A stretch of 64,000 nt of DNA from Sphingomonas sp. PP-CC-1A-547 (GCF_003610375.1 NZ_RAPZ01000010.1:1-64000); one strand, 5' to 3'. Shown: positions 26,084 through 35,197, numbered from the stretch's first letter. The notes: generated from the letters alone by a model not told the origin. Program-made: numbers and translations.

Positions 26084-27910
26084 TCAGGCCCATGCCCTCG
26101 GCCCGCCATCGTTCAGTGCGCGGTCGAGGTAGAAGGCGGCGCTGATCAGCGCGAGGTGGCTGAACGCTTGCGGGAAGTTGCCGAGGAACGTCCCGTCCTG
26201 CGCGATCTCTTCCGCGAACAGGCCGAGATGATTGCCATGCGCGAGCAGTTTCTCGAAGTTGAACCGTGCCTCGTCGAGCCGACCTGCCCTTGCCAGACAT
26301 TCGACGTACCAGAACGAACAGGCGACGAACGTCCCCTCCTGCCCCGGCAGGCCGTCGTCGATCTTGTAGCGATAGACCTGCCCGTCGTCGGACAGGTCGT
26401 CGCCGATCGCCTTCAGCGTGGCGAGCCATTTGGGATCGGTCGGGCCGATGAAGCGGACCAGCGGCATCATCAGCAACGCGCCGTCGACCGCCTTATCCTC
26501 AGGCGTATCCCCTTTCGCGCGAACGAAGCGGCCGAGATCGTCATTCCAGAAATTCGCCCAGATATCGTCGCTGATTTCGGTTCGCGTTTCCGACCAGCGG
26601 ACCAGCGGCGCGGGAAGCGAGCGTTTCTGCGCCAGGCGGACGGCACGATCGACCGCGACCCAGTTCATCAGGCGCGAATGGAGGTATTCCTTGTCCGGCC
26701 CGCGCACTTCCCAGATGCCCGAGTCCGGATCGCGCCACGTATCGCAGACATGGTCGACGACCCGGATGATCGCCTGCCAGGAATCGTGCGCGAGCGGCTC
26801 GCCGTATTTGCTGCCGAGATAGGTCGCGTCGAGCAGCGCGCCGTAGATGTCGTGTTGGGTCTGGCCATTGGCGTCGTTGCCGACGACGATCGGCGATGCG
26901 CCTTCGAACCCGGCGAGATCGAGCTTGCGCTCGGACGCGACATCACCGCCGTCCAGGGCGTACATCACGCCGAGATGCCCCTTCGAACAGGACTGCGCGC
27001 GGTCCATCGCCCAGTGCATGAAGCCGACCGCCTCGTCTTGAAAGCCGAGTCGCAGCAGCGCGTAGACGGTGAACGACGAATCGCGGATCCAGGTCGCGCG
27101 GTAATCCCAGTTGCGCACGCCGCCGGGCGCTTCGGGCAGGCCGAACGTAGCCGCCGCCGCGATCGAGCCATGCTTGCGCGAGGTCAGGAGCTTGAGCAGC
27201 ATCGCGGAGCGCTCGACGGTCTCGCGCCAGCGTCCGCGGTACAGCGACTGGCGGCTCCACTTGCGCCAATAGGCGATGTCCTTCTCGACGACCGCGTCGA
27301 GTGCCTTGGCATCGAGCGACACGTCGTCCGGGTTGCTGAGCACCAGCGAAACGGTGTCGCCCTCTGCCAGCACGATCTCCGCGGTCAGGTCGCAGCCATC
27401 GGCGACCAGCGACGCCTTGGCATGCAACGCCAGCGCGAGCCCGCATTCGTGGTCGAACCTGCCGCGCGATACCTCCGCCTCACGACCCGTGACCGATGCG
27501 GTTCGCCCTTCGGTCCCGTAATCGAACCGTGGCGCACAGCGGATGCGGATCGTCGCCTCGCCGCGCGTGCACGTGATCCGGCGGACCAGCCGCGACGGCA
27601 CGTCCTCGTCCGCGTTCCCCACCGGCATCAGGTCGACGAGGTCGATGCTCGCCTGCGTACCCATCCAGCGGGTCATCAGGATGTTGGTCTCGGGCAGGTA
27701 CATCTGCACGACGCGCGCGTCCGGCAGATCGGGTTCGATCGCGAAATGCCCGCCTTTGTCCGCATCGAGCAGGCGCGCGAATACCGTCGCGCTGTCGAGG
27801 CACGGCCAGCACAGATAATCGATGCAGCCGGTCGTATCGACGAGCGCGATCGTCTCCAGATTGCCGATCGCACCGTGATCGGCGATCGGCGTCGTGGCCG
27901 GCTCAACCAT
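26084..27910 (-). CDS. Glycoside hydrolase family 15 protein (glucoamylase/trehalase-like)
   Basis: 608 residues, cytoplasmic by absence of a signal peptide. N-terminal IADHGAIGNLETIALVDTTGCIDYLCWPCLDS is the beta-domain signature of bacterial GH15 proteins. The alpha/alpha barrel has VRNWDYRATWIRDSSFTVYALLRLG, GIWEVRG with the likely catalytic acid, and EEIAQDGTFLGNFPQAFSHLALI with the likely base. Members hydrolyse alpha-1,4-glucans or trehalose; the two cannot be separated by eye. Proximity to the trehalose operon makes trehalase activity plausible. The ATG lies inside the last codons of the upstream SDR (8-nt overlap), so the two are translationally coupled. Confidence 0.9.
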   Translation of the reverse strand: MVEPATTPIADHGAIGNLETIALVDTTGCIDYLCWPCLDSATVFARLLDADKGGHFAIEPDLPDARVVQMYLPETNILMTRWMGTQASIDLVDLMPVGNADEDVPSRLVRRITCTRGEATIRIRCAPRFDYGTEGRTASVTGREAEVSRGRFDHECGLALALHAKASLVADGCDLTAEIVLAEGDTVSLVLSNPDDVSLDAKALDAVVEKDIAYWRKWSRQSLYRGRWRETVERSAMLLKLLTSRKHGSIAAAATFGLPEAPGGVRNWDYRATWIRDSSFTVYALLRLGFQDEAVGFMHWAMDRAQSCSKGHLGVMYALDGGDVASERKLDLAGFEGASPIVVGNDANGQTQHDIYGALLDATYLGSKYGEPLAHDSWQAIIRVVDHVCDTWRDPDSGIWEVRGPDKEYLHSRLMNWVAVDRAVRLAQKRSLPAPLVRWSETRTEISDDIWANFWNDDLGRFVRAKGDTPEDKAVDGALLMMPLVRFIGPTDPKWLATLKAIGDDLSDDGQVYRYKIDDGLPGQEGTFVACSFWYVECLARAGRLDEARFNFEKLLAHGNHLGLFAEEIAQDGTFLGNFPQAFSHLALISAAFYLDRALNDGGPRAWA

Positions 27911-28694
27911 TGTCGCGAAAGCCGGGATAGAGCGACATGCCGCCGTCGATCGTCAGGGTGGACCCGACGATGTAATCTGCCGCATCCGACGCCAGGAACA
28001 GCGCCGCGCGGGCGACGTCGTCGGGATCACCGACGCGGCCGTAGGGGATCAGTTCGAGCAGCTTGCCCTGATTCGCCGTCGCATCCGCGTTGATCGCAGT
28101 GGCGATCGCGCCGGGGGCGATGCCGTTCACGCGGATACGGTCGCCGGCGACCTCCTGTGCGAGCGTCCGCATCAGCATCCCGCTGCCGCCCTTCGACGCC
28201 GCGTAATTGGCGTGGCCTGCCCAGGGGATGACCTCGTGCACCGAACTCATGAAGAGGATCTTCCCGATCGCCCGGCTGACGCCGCGGTCGCCCTGTTTGC
28301 GGAACCGCCGCACGGCTTCGCGCGAGACGAGGAACTGGCCGGTCAGGTTGACGTCGATGACGCGCTTCCAGTCCTCCAGCGTCAGGTCGGCATAGGCGGC
28401 GTCCTTCTGCATGCCGGCATTGGCGAACACCACGTCGACCCCGCCGAACCGCGCGACCGTCTCGTCGAACAGGCGGATGACCGCGGCTTCGTCGGAGGTA
28501 TCGGCCTGAAAGGCGAACGCCTCGCCACCGGCCTGCTCGATCCGCTCGACGACCTCGCGCGCCTTATCCTCGCTGCTGTTGTAGTTGACCGCGACGCGCG
28601 CACCGGCAGCGGCAAAGGCGATCGCGGTAGCGCGTCCCAGCCCCGAACTGGCACCGGTGACGATCGCGGCCTGGCCTGTCAGGTCGATATGCAT
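27903..28694 (-). CDS. SDR family oxidoreductase, glucose 1-dehydrogenase-like
   Basis: 263 residues with TGASSGLG, NYNSSEDKAREVVERI after strand 2 (a neutral Asn where NAD-specific enzymes have Asp), NAG, SSVHEVIPW, YAASKGG and RVNGIAPGAIATAIN. The sequence resembles bacterial glucose 1-dehydrogenases (RxNxIAPG...ATxIN, IPxxRxGxPxDVA). It would oxidise glucose to gluconolactone, which fits with the GH15 enzyme encoded directly downstream releasing glucose. First gene of a three-gene unit. Its start faces the divergent catalase gene across a 161-bp spacer, where I saw no clear EcfG promoter. Confidence 0.85.
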   Translation of the reverse strand: MHIDLTGQAAIVTGASSGLGRATAIAFAAAGARVAVNYNSSEDKAREVVERIEQAGGEAFAFQADTSDEAAVIRLFDETVARFGGVDVVFANAGMQKDAAYADLTLEDWKRVIDVNLTGQFLVSREAVRRFRKQGDRGVSRAIGKILFMSSVHEVIPWAGHANYAASKGGSGMLMRTLAQEVAGDRIRVNGIAPGAIATAINADATANQGKLLELIPYGRVGDPDDVARAALFLASDAADYIVGSTLTIDGGMSLYPGFRDNG

Positions 28695-28855
28695 GGCTAG
28701 TCTTTCGGTTGAGAATATCCCGCCCCCAACGCGCTCCGGCCCGCCTTCTATCCCTCCCCCCGTAATCTTGCTGATCTGCGTTAAGTGGCGGTTTTCGGTG
28801 CAACTCTTAGCCCGCCCCGCGCGCTGTGGGTCCTGAGAAGCTACGAGGACGGCAC

Positions 28856-31000
28856 ATGACCAAGACCATCGCCAAGGATACCGGCACGCCCCCGCAGGGC
28901 GCGACGTTCGAGACGCAGGTCGGCGAAGGGGGCGAACTGCACCAGATCGCCAGCGGCGACGGCGACGTGCTGACGACGCAGCAGGGTATCCCGGTCGCCG
29001 ACGACCAGAACTCGCTGAAGGTCGGCGATCGCGGACCGACGCTGCTCGAGGATTTCCATTTCCGCGAGAAGATCTTCCACTTCGATCACGAGCGTATCCC
29101 CGAGCGCGTCGTCCACGCGCGCGGCTATGGCGCGCACGGCACGTTCACGCTGAACGAAAGTCTCGAAGAGTTCACCAGCGCGGGCGTGCTGACCGAAGTC
29201 GGTGAGCAGACGCCGATGTTCGTCCGCTTCTCCACGGTCGCGGGCAACAAGGGCTCGGCCGATCTCGCCCGCGACGTGCGCGGCTTCTCGGCAAAGTTCT
29301 ACACCAAGGAAGGCAATTGGGACATTGTCGGGAACAACATCCCGGTGTTCTTCATCCAGGATGCGATCAAGTTCCCCGACCTGATCCATGCCGCCAAGCA
29401 GGAGCCCGATCGCGGCTTCCCGCAGGCACAGACCGCGCATGACAATTTCTGGGACTTCATCAGCCTGACGCCGGAATCGATGCACATGGTCATGTGGATC
29501 ATGTCCGATCGCACGATCCCGCGCGGTTTCCGCTTCGTCGAAGGCTTCGGCGTGCATACGTTCCGGCTGATCAACGCCGAGGGCAAGGGCACTTACGTCA
29601 AGTTCCACTTCAAGCCGAAGCTGGGCCTGCAGTCGGTCGCCTGGAACGAGGCGGTCAAGATCAACGGCGCCGATCCCGACTTCCATCGCCGCGACCTGTG
29701 GGACTCGATCAGCCAGGGCAATTTCCCCGAGTGGGATCTGGGTGTGCAGCTGTTCGACGACGAGTTCGCCGACAATTTCGAGTTCGACGTGCTCGATTCG
29801 ACCAAGATCATTCCCGAAGAGCAGATCCCGGTCCGCATCATCGGCAGCTTCAAGCTCGATCGTCTGGTGGACAATTTCTTCGCCGAGACCGAGCAGGTCG
29901 CGTTCTGCACGCAGAACGTTGTCCCGGGGATCGGTTTCACCAACGATCCGCTGCTGCAGGGGCGTAACTTCTCCTATCTCGATACGCAGCTGAAGCGGCT
30001 CGGTAGCCCGAACTTCACGCATATCCCGATCAATGCGCCGAAGATCCCGGTGAAGAACTACCAGCAGGACGGTCACATGGCGATGCGCAACCCCAAGGGT
30101 CGCGTGAACTATGAGCCCAACAGCTGGGACGGCCCGCGCGAAAGCCCTTCGAAGGGATACAAGCATTTCCCGTCGCAGGAGACGGGGCGCAAGGCGCAGC
30201 TGCGTTCGGCGACGTTCGCCGATCACTACAGCCAGGCGCGGCAGTTCTTCATCAGCCAGACAGAGATCGAGAAGAAGCACATCGGCGATGCGCTGACGTT
30301 CGAGCTGTCGAAGGTCGAGCGTGTCGATATCCGCAAGCTGATGGTCGGGCATCTGCTCAACATCGACGAGAAGCTCGCTAAGACGGTCGCGACCGGTCTC
30401 GGCCTCAAGGCGATGCCGCCAAAGGCAAAGGCGGCGGTCGAGCCGCGCACCGACCTGCCGGTGTCGGATGCGCTCAGCATCCTGAAGAACACCAGCGGTA
30501 GCTTCGAGGGTCGTAAGCTCGGCATCCTCGTAACCGACGGTGCACCCGCAGCGATCGTCCAGGCGCTGGTCGACGGGATTGTCGCGGCGAAGGCCACGTA
30601 CGAGATCATCGCACCGAAGGTTGCCGGTGCGACGCTCGACGACGGGACGCTCGCGGAAGGCAAGCAGAAGATCGATGGCGCGCCTTCGGTGCTCTACGAC
30701 GCCGTTGCGATCGTCGTGTCGGCGGACGGGGCGAAGAAGCTCGGCAAGGACAAGACCGCCAAGGACTTCGTCAGCGATGCGTTCGGGCATGCCAAGTTCA
30801 TCGGCTTCAACGCCGAGGCGAAACCGTTCCTGGAAAAGGCCGGCATCGAGGACGAGGACATCGACGACGGCGTGATCGCGCTCGGCGGCAAGGGCGATGT
30901 CGATGCGTTCCTCAAGACGCTCGCCAAGCTCCGCATCTGGGACCGCGAACTGAACGTCGACCTCGACGCGCCAGCGTTCGAAAACCCCGAGGCGGCTTGA
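28856..31000 (+). CDS. katE: Large-subunit catalase (HPII clade)
   Basis: 714 residues, a clade 2 catalase with the C-terminal flavodoxin/GATase1-like domain. The distal His is H87 in [13 protein letters not shown]; the conserved [21 protein letters not shown] and [18 protein letters not shown] (distal Asn) follow. The proximal heme Tyr is in [14 protein letters not shown]. After about residue 560 comes the DJ-1/PfpI-type domain ([12 protein letters not shown]...). It dismutates hydrogen peroxide in the cytoplasm. The start has GAGGAC 5 nt upstream. A downstream glycosyltransferase frame overlaps the stop through TTGA, so some read-through coupling is possible. Confidence 0.96.
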   Translation: MTKTIAKDTGTPPQGATFETQVGEGGELHQIASGDGDVLTTQQGIPVADDQNSLKVGDRGPTLLEDFHFREKIFHFDHERIPERVVHARGYGAHGTFTLNESLEEFTSAGVLTEVGEQTPMFVRFSTVAGNKGSADLARDVRGFSAKFYTKEGNWDIVGNNIPVFFIQDAIKFPDLIHAAKQEPDRGFPQAQTAHDNFWDFISLTPESMHMVMWIMSDRTIPRGFRFVEGFGVHTFRLINAEGKGTYVKFHFKPKLGLQSVAWNEAVKINGADPDFHRRDLWDSISQGNFPEWDLGVQLFDDEFADNFEFDVLDSTKIIPEEQIPVRIIGSFKLDRLVDNFFAETEQVAFCTQNVVPGIGFTNDPLLQGRNFSYLDTQLKRLGSPNFTHIPINAPKIPVKNYQQDGHMAMRNPKGRVNYEPNSWDGPRESPSKGYKHFPSQETGRKAQLRSATFADHYSQARQFFISQTEIEKKHIGDALTFELSKVERVDIRKLMVGHLLNIDEKLAKTVATGLGLKAMPPKAKAAVEPRTDLPVSDALSILKNTSGSFEGRKLGILVTDGAPAAIVQALVDGIVAAKATYEIIAPKVAGATLDDGTLAEGKQKIDGAPSVLYDAVAIVVSADGAKKLGKDKTAKDFVSDAFGHAKFIGFNAEAKPFLEKAGIEDEDIDDGVIALGGKGDVDAFLKTLAKLRIWDRELNVDLDAPAFENPEAA

Positions 31001-32097
31001 TCGCTTCGTTCAAACCCGGGCCGTCGCCACCGTACGCTCAGCGTGCGGTGGCGATCGCCATTCCGGTCAAGAACGAAGACCAGTATCTGCTTGGCTGCCT
31101 CGACGCGCTGGATCGTGCGGCGGGGCGCTACGGCGGCAAGGTCGTCATCGTCGCAATGGCGAACGACTGCACCGATGGCACGATCGATATCCTGACGAAC
31201 TGGCGGCCGGCGCATGCGACCCTCGCATGGTCGGCCGTTTCACTTTTGCCGGGTGCGCGGCACGCCGGCTGGGCACGCCGCCTTGCGCTCGACGCTGGTG
31301 CCGCGCTGCTCACGCATCATACCGATCTGCTGCTGTCGACCGATGCGGATACGAACGTGGCCGCGGACTGGATCGTCCGTATCGTTGCACATATCGATGC
31401 GGGCAACGACGCGGTGGCCGGTCGTGCGCTGACGCTACGATCCGACCGTGCAAGCCTCGGCGTGGCGGCACGGCGGCGGCTCGATCAGCTCGGGCGCTAT
31501 TATACCGCGCTCGATTATCTGCGCGCGCGCGCCGAGACCGAAGCCCATGATCCCTGGCCACGCCATTTCTATGAGGGTGGCGCCAGCATCGCGGTGACGC
31601 ACGCCATGTACCGCCGGATCGGTGGCGCCCCTACCCCACCCGTTGCCGAAGACCGCGCGCTGTTCGATCGGATCCGGGCGCATGGCGGGCAGGTTCGGCA
31701 CCCGCTCGACGTCCGCGTCTTCACGTCCTGCCGAATTTCAGGTCGTGCGCCCGGTGGCATGGCGGACGCAGTCGCGCGGTGGATCGACCAGCCGGTCGAT
31801 GCGCCGCTGCACGAGACCTATGCGGTGACGGCGGCGCTCGATCCCGCCTCCGCGAACCCGAGCGATCAGCTCAGCTTCGCGACGTTGCCCGCCGCTATCC
31901 GCGAGGCGCAGACGCTCATCCGCCTAACGCGCGTCTTCCAGCCGCCAGAGGTCGAGCCGATATGCTTCGTGCCGATCGCTGCGAACGACCGTGACGCCGT
32001 CACCGAGCGCAGCGTGCAGTTCGGCAACGGCATCGTCCCCGCTTTTGGGATAGTCGGTCTCGCCGATCCAGTGGACCAGCATCACATACCCGCCTGA
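30997..32097 (+). CDS. Family 2 glycosyltransferase
   Basis: 366 residues from a TTG overlapping the katE stop (TTGA). GT2 features: [23 protein letters not shown] with strand-loop nucleotide binding, [16 protein letters not shown] acceptor ([12 protein letters not shown]), the metal-binding DADTN ([12 protein letters not shown]) in place of DxD, and an acceptor-side EDRALFDRI motif. It has no obvious transmembrane segments, so it is soluble or peripheral. It faces the NodS-PIG-L-ACAD genes. Its last 58 codons lie antisense to the methyltransferase and look like translated antisense rather than conserved domain, so the native end may differ. Product unknown; probably forms the sugar bond that the neighbouring enzymes modify. 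Confidence 0.82.
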   Translation: MIASFKPGPSPPYAQRAVAIAIPVKNEDQYLLGCLDALDRAAGRYGGKVVIVAMANDCTDGTIDILTNWRPAHATLAWSAVSLLPGARHAGWARRLALDAGAALLTHHTDLLLSTDADTNVAADWIVRIVAHIDAGNDAVAGRALTLRSDRASLGVAARRRLDQLGRYYTALDYLRARAETEAHDPWPRHFYEGGASIAVTHAMYRRIGGAPTPPVAEDRALFDRIRAHGGQVRHPLDVRVFTSCRISGRAPGGMADAVARWIDQPVDAPLHETYAVTAALDPASANPSDQLSFATLPAAIREAQTLIRLTRVFQPPEVEPICFVPIAANDRDAVTERSVQFGNGIVPAFGIVGLADPVDQHHIPA

Positions 32098-32514
32098 CGC
32101 CGCCGCCGAGCGGACGTACGCGGCCAGCCGGACAATGTCCGCGCTGTCCCAGTAATAGACCACCTCCGACAGCAGGATCAGGTCGAACGTCCCCGGGGGA
32201 GCGCCTTCGGGAAGTCGGCGCTGTTCGATGCGGATATGCGGTTGGTCTGCACACCGCGCCCGTGCAGCCGCGACCGCGGTTTCCGACACGTCGAGCGCGA
32301 GCAACGCGTCGCAGCGTGCACCGAGCCGCGCCGTCAGGACGCCGTTCGCGCAGCCGACCTCCAACGCGCTCTCGAACCGCTCCTTCGGCAACGCGGCCAA
32401 GGTCTCGTCATACTTCGCCGCCTCGTACGAGCTGGTCTCGAACTCCCACGGGTCGCCCTTGTCCTTGTAGAGCGCCTCGAAATATTCGGGCTCGATCGAG
32501 TGTTCACGGCGCAT
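31924..32514 (-). CDS. NodS-like class I SAM-dependent methyltransferase
   Basis: 196 residues with the NodS family opening YFEALYKDKGDPWEFETSSYEAAKYDETLAAL, then motif I ALEVGCANGVLTARL, the acidic residue in LALDVSE, and motif IV in DLILLSEVVYYW. NodS in rhizobia N-methylates the deacetylated glucosamine of Nod factors; relatives in other bacteria have unknown substrates. The ATG overlaps the PIG-L deacetylase stop by 11 nt. Deacetylation followed by N-methylation of an amino sugar is a natural sequence, but this is inferred from family and context. The 3' 174 bp overlap the convergent glycosyltransferase gene. Confidence 0.85.
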   Translation of the reverse strand: MRREHSIEPEYFEALYKDKGDPWEFETSSYEAAKYDETLAALPKERFESALEVGCANGVLTARLGARCDALLALDVSETAVAAARARCADQPHIRIEQRRLPEGAPPGTFDLILLSEVVYYWDSADIVRLAAYVRSAAASGGYVMLVHWIGETDYPKSGDDAVAELHAALGDGVTVVRSDRHEAYRLDLWRLEDAR

Positions 32515-33256
32515 CGCAGGTCTCCAGCAACAAGGTGTTCGGCAGGTCCATCAGCCGCATCATCGCGTTGGGCAGCCGGAAGTTCTCGCGCGCGCCGACG
32601 ATCCGCCCGCCGCGCTGGCTCCGGTGGCACGCCATCGCGCGACGCTGTCTGGGGCGACCGGATGCGGTGGCGATCGACAGCACGCGGGCACCGCGCAGGC
32701 GCTCGGTCAGATCGGGAACGGTCCAGCCCCAGACGAGATACTGCCAGAGACGGCAACGCGCGCGCCTCGCCACCGCCGCGGCCAGTGCGGCTGCGGCCTC
32801 GTGGTCGCAATGCGGTTCGCCGGACCATGTCACAGCGATCTGACTAACGCCGCGGGCTTTGCACCACGCCGCCAGTCGATCGACGCTGCGCACGAACAGC
32901 GGATCGCCCTTAGAAGCCGGCGACGCGTCGGGCCAATCGAGATAGAGCGCGTCTTGCTCACCGCCCAGCGCCTTCAACGCCGCTTGAGCCTCACCGCGCC
33001 GTAGCCCCGCGATCCGTTTTCCACTCCAGCCCGGCGCATCCGGATGCGATCCCGCGCCATCGGTAAGGAACGCGGTATGAACACGTCCGCCAGCCGCCGT
33101 TACCGCGGCGATGAACGCGCCGCAGCCGAGCGTCTCGTCATCGGGATGCGGCGCCAGCACTAGCCACGGCCCCTGCCCCGCCGCCGTCCTAGCCGACATC
33201 CGCCGTGCCCGCCGCGTAAGATTGCTCCAGGCCTTGCCGCCCGGCGCTACCACCAC
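32504..33256 (-). CDS. PIG-L family deacetylase
   Basis: About 250 residues, zinc-dependent N-acetylglucosaminyl deacetylase fold (PIG-L, MshB, BshB). Metal and catalytic motif APHPDDETLGCG with H37, D39 and D40, and the second zinc-ligand region EPHCDHEAA. The start is uncertain: two GTG codons (33256, 33253) overlap the stop of the upstream ACAD gene, while an ATG at 33199 would shorten it by 19 residues. Family members deacetylate amino sugars in glycolipid, mycothiol, bacillithiol or antibiotic pathways. It is coupled to the NodS-type methyltransferase downstream, so an N-deacetylated, N-methylated sugar product is likely. Confidence 0.9.
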   Translation of the reverse strand: MVVAPGGKAWSNLTRRARRMSARTAAGQGPWLVLAPHPDDETLGCGAFIAAVTAAGGRVHTAFLTDGAGSHPDAPGWSGKRIAGLRRGEAQAALKALGGEQDALYLDWPDASPASKGDPLFVRSVDRLAAWCKARGVSQIAVTWSGEPHCDHEAAAALAAAVARRARCRLWQYLVWGWTVPDLTERLRGARVLSIATASGRPRQRRAMACHRSQRGGRIVGARENFRLPNAMMRLMDLPNTLLLETCDAP

Positions 33257-34452
33257 CGATCGTCGCCCCAGCAATCATCCTCAAGCCACGCCGCCGCCGC
33301 CCGGTCGCGCGCCAAGTCCGGGACCGGCTGGCGCAGGTAGAGCCCCAGATCGCGCGTGATCCGGTCGATCCGGCTGGCCGCGAAGAACGACGCGGTGCCG
33401 ACCGAGCGCGCCGCCGCCTCCATCGTCTTCAAGCCCGCCTCCTCGACGATACCCCGCGTCATCAGCACGAAAGGGATCGCCTCCGCCGCCTGCGTCTCCG
33501 CAAGGTGTGCAGCGCGCCGAACCCAGAGCCCTGCGCTGCGCGTTTCGGTCAGACACGTCGCGAACCGTGCGCGCTGGATCGCGTCGTCGCCCTTGCCGGT
33601 CGCGACAAGATGATCGCGCAGATGCCGAACCAGCGCCTCGATCGCGCCGAGCTGCACCGCGGTGAACCGCCACGCGCCGGCACTGAACCGCGGTTCGGTC
33701 TCGTACACGTCGGGCGCACCGATCATTCCCTCGGGACCAATCGGCATGCCGGAGAAATCGAAGAGCCCGCTGCACGTCCCGCGCATCCCGCGGACCTGCC
33801 ACCCGCTATTGTCGGCGCGTGCGGTTTCGCCAGCGATCGGCACGAGTACGAGTTGCTTGCCGCCGGTCGCGTCGCGCGCGGTCACCAGGATGCGGTCGAG
33901 ATGCCCCGCCCCTGTCGCAAAACTCTTGCGGCCGTCGAGCACCCAGCCGCCGGGCGCGGACTGCCGGATCGACAGGCCGGGCGTGGGCTCGGTATTCCAG
34001 ACGCCGAACACGCGACCGGCTGCGAGATCGTCCGCCAAGGCTGCCCGCTGCGCATCATCGCCGTACGCCGACAAGAGTTGGGCCGCATTCACATGCCCCT
34101 CGAATACGCGGCCAAGGCTCAGGTCCGCGCCACCGATCGCCCGCAGCACGTCGACCAGCGCATCGGTCCGCGCCGGTGTCGAGACGTCGATGAATTCGGC
34201 TAGCGCCCCCGCTTCGTGCAGCGCGGCGACGCGGTCGGCCGGAAACGACTCCTCGCCATTGCTGCGATCCCAGTCCGCCGCAAGCGCGCGAACGCTTTCC
34301 AGGACGGTCCAACCCTTTGGATGAACGGGCGATTGTGCCGGCGATAGTCTGGTCAGTGGATCGATCCCCGCGCGCTGCGGACCGTGCGATACGGCCGCTG
34401 TGCGACTAGAACGCCGGACCGCCGCGAGCGTTGCGTGAATCGCCGCCGACAA
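33247..34452 (-). CDS. Acyl-CoA dehydrogenase-fold flavoprotein
   Basis: 401 residues of the ACAD fold: helical N-domain (FPADRVAALHEAGALAEF), the FAD region FGVWNTEPTPGLSIR and DGRKSFATGAGHLDRILVTA, then a C-terminal helical bundle ending DRITRDLGLYLRQPVPDLARDRAAAAW. I do not see the usual YEGTxE catalytic-Glu motif; the ending looks more like ACAD-fold monooxygenases (R-x-x-RD). A TTG at 34452 is the only plausible start before the conserved part. It heads the run ACAD, PIG-L, NodS, each overlapping the next. It may desaturate or oxidise an acyl group or amine on the shared product; the substrate is unknown. Confidence 0.82.
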   Translation of the reverse strand: MSAAIHATLAAVRRSSRTAAVSHGPQRAGIDPLTRLSPAQSPVHPKGWTVLESVRALAADWDRSNGEESFPADRVAALHEAGALAEFIDVSTPARTDALVDVLRAIGGADLSLGRVFEGHVNAAQLLSAYGDDAQRAALADDLAAGRVFGVWNTEPTPGLSIRQSAPGGWVLDGRKSFATGAGHLDRILVTARDATGGKQLVLVPIAGETARADNSGWQVRGMRGTCSGLFDFSGMPIGPEGMIGAPDVYETEPRFSAGAWRFTAVQLGAIEALVRHLRDHLVATGKGDDAIQRARFATCLTETRSAGLWVRRAAHLAETQAAEAIPFVLMTRGIVEEAGLKTMEAAARSVGTASFFAASRIDRITRDLGLYLRQPVPDLARDRAAAAWLEDDCWGDDRWW

Positions 34453-34453
34453 T

Positions 34454-34493
34454 GGTTAACCGCATCCGAATCCGTCCCGAACCTTTGGTTAAC
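34454..34493. promoter_or_regulatory. Paired GGTTAAC sites in the divergent ACAD/small-ORF spacer
   Basis: GGTTAAC occurs at 34454-34460 and 34487-34493, spaced 33 bp (about three helical turns), in the 83-bp spacer between the flavoprotein gene and the 50-aa gene. TTAAC is a CtrA half-site, so either CtrA or another dimeric regulator might bind. There is no experimental support. Confidence 0.3.
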
Positions 34494-34535
34494 GCTTGCC
34501 CGGCATAACGGCGGAATCGGAAGGGAAGCAGATCG

Positions 34536-34688
34536 ATGGCACATAAACAGGATATCTTCGCGCTGGTCGGCAAGCGGATGTGCGCGTCGCCGAGCCATCA
34601 CGATCTGACTGCGAGCTATGATCGGCCGCAGATCGCCGACCTCATCCGCAGGATCGACCGCGCGCTGCTGGATCGCCGCGCCGCCTGA
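34536..34688 (+). CDS. Small hypothetical protein (50 aa)
   Basis: Encodes a 50-residue basic, soluble protein beginning MAHKQDIFALVGKRMCAS and ending in a helical IADLIRRIDRALLDRRAA. The ATG has an excellent ribosome binding site (GGAAGGGAAG, spacing about 7), which is the main reason to call it. No transmembrane segment or known motif. It is divergent from the ACAD-PIG-L-NodS operon and convergent with the 88-aa gene, ending 8 bp from it. I do not recognise the family. Confidence 0.6.
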   Translation: MAHKQDIFALVGKRMCASPSHHDLTASYDRPQIADLIRRIDRALLDRRAA

Positions 34689-34696
34689 TCATCGCT

Positions 34697-34963
34697 TCAG
34701 TCGTCGGATCGTTCGGCGAAACCGATCGCCGCGGCATAGGCTTCGGCGGCGCGAATCTCCCGCGCATCCTTGAACGCGACGTGCGGCGCGGGCGCCGCGC
34801 CGGTCGCACGCAGGACCGCCCAGAGCGCAAACCGTCGCCCCGCCTCCCGCTCGGTCCCGAACGCGATCGACACGCGCTCGCGTCCTGCCTCCAGCGCCTC
34901 GGGGCTGAGCGTATCGATGTCGGTCGTGCCGAAGAAATGCTGCGAGATCGCGTCGAGGTCCAT
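34697..34963 (-). CDS. Conserved hypothetical protein (88 aa)
   Basis: Small acidic soluble protein starting MDLDAISQHFFGTTDIDTLSPEALEAGRERVSIAFG, with a mostly helical prediction and no cysteine or signal peptide. The central part RRFALWAVLRATGAAPAP reads as a helix-turn-helix-shaped segment but lacks features of a DNA-binding domain. Codon use fits its neighbours and the frame is closed by convergent genes on both sides. Function unknown. It lies between the 50-aa gene and tRNA-Ser. Confidence 0.6.
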   Translation of the reverse strand: MDLDAISQHFFGTTDIDTLSPEALEAGRERVSIAFGTEREAGRRFALWAVLRATGAAPAPHVAFKDAREIRAAEAYAAAIGFAERSDD

Positions 34964-35107
34964 GGATCGGGCCTAGCCGACGCTCCGCCTCCTGCGCAAT
35001 CGCACGCGCGCACGCGTCCACACATACCAGATCGGCACATCGCGGTGGTTGCGATCGCGACGCTCTCCGCTTAGACGCCATCCTCCCGGTTCGCCGGGTA
35101 GCGGCGT

Positions 35108-35197
35108 GGAAGAGTGTCCGAGTGGTTTAAGGAACTGGTCTTGAAAACCAGCGATGGGGTAACTCATCCGTGGGTTCGAATCCCACCTCTTCCGCCA
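35108..35197 (+). tRNA. tRNA-Ser (anticodon TGA)
   Basis: Acceptor arms GGAAGAG (35108-35114) and CTCTTCC (35187-35193) pair fully, with discriminator G and an encoded CCA (35195-35197). The anticodon stem-loop ACTGGTCTTGAAAACCAGC gives anticodon TGA. A long variable arm and a GGTTCGAATCC T-loop region mark it as a class II serine tRNA. It reads UCN codons. Confidence 0.97.

Noticed and set aside
28695..28855. Possible EcfG promoter in the katE/SDR spacer
   Set aside because: No GGAAC is present on either strand. The best candidate, GGATA-N17-CGTT upstream of the SDR, matches only three of five -35 bases, so I do not report it as a feature.
26156..30790. Long antisense frames opposite GH15 (645 codons) and katE (649 codons)
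   Set aside because: Both overlap genes with clear catalytic motifs on the other strand, and their translations have the typical Asp/Arg-rich shadow composition.
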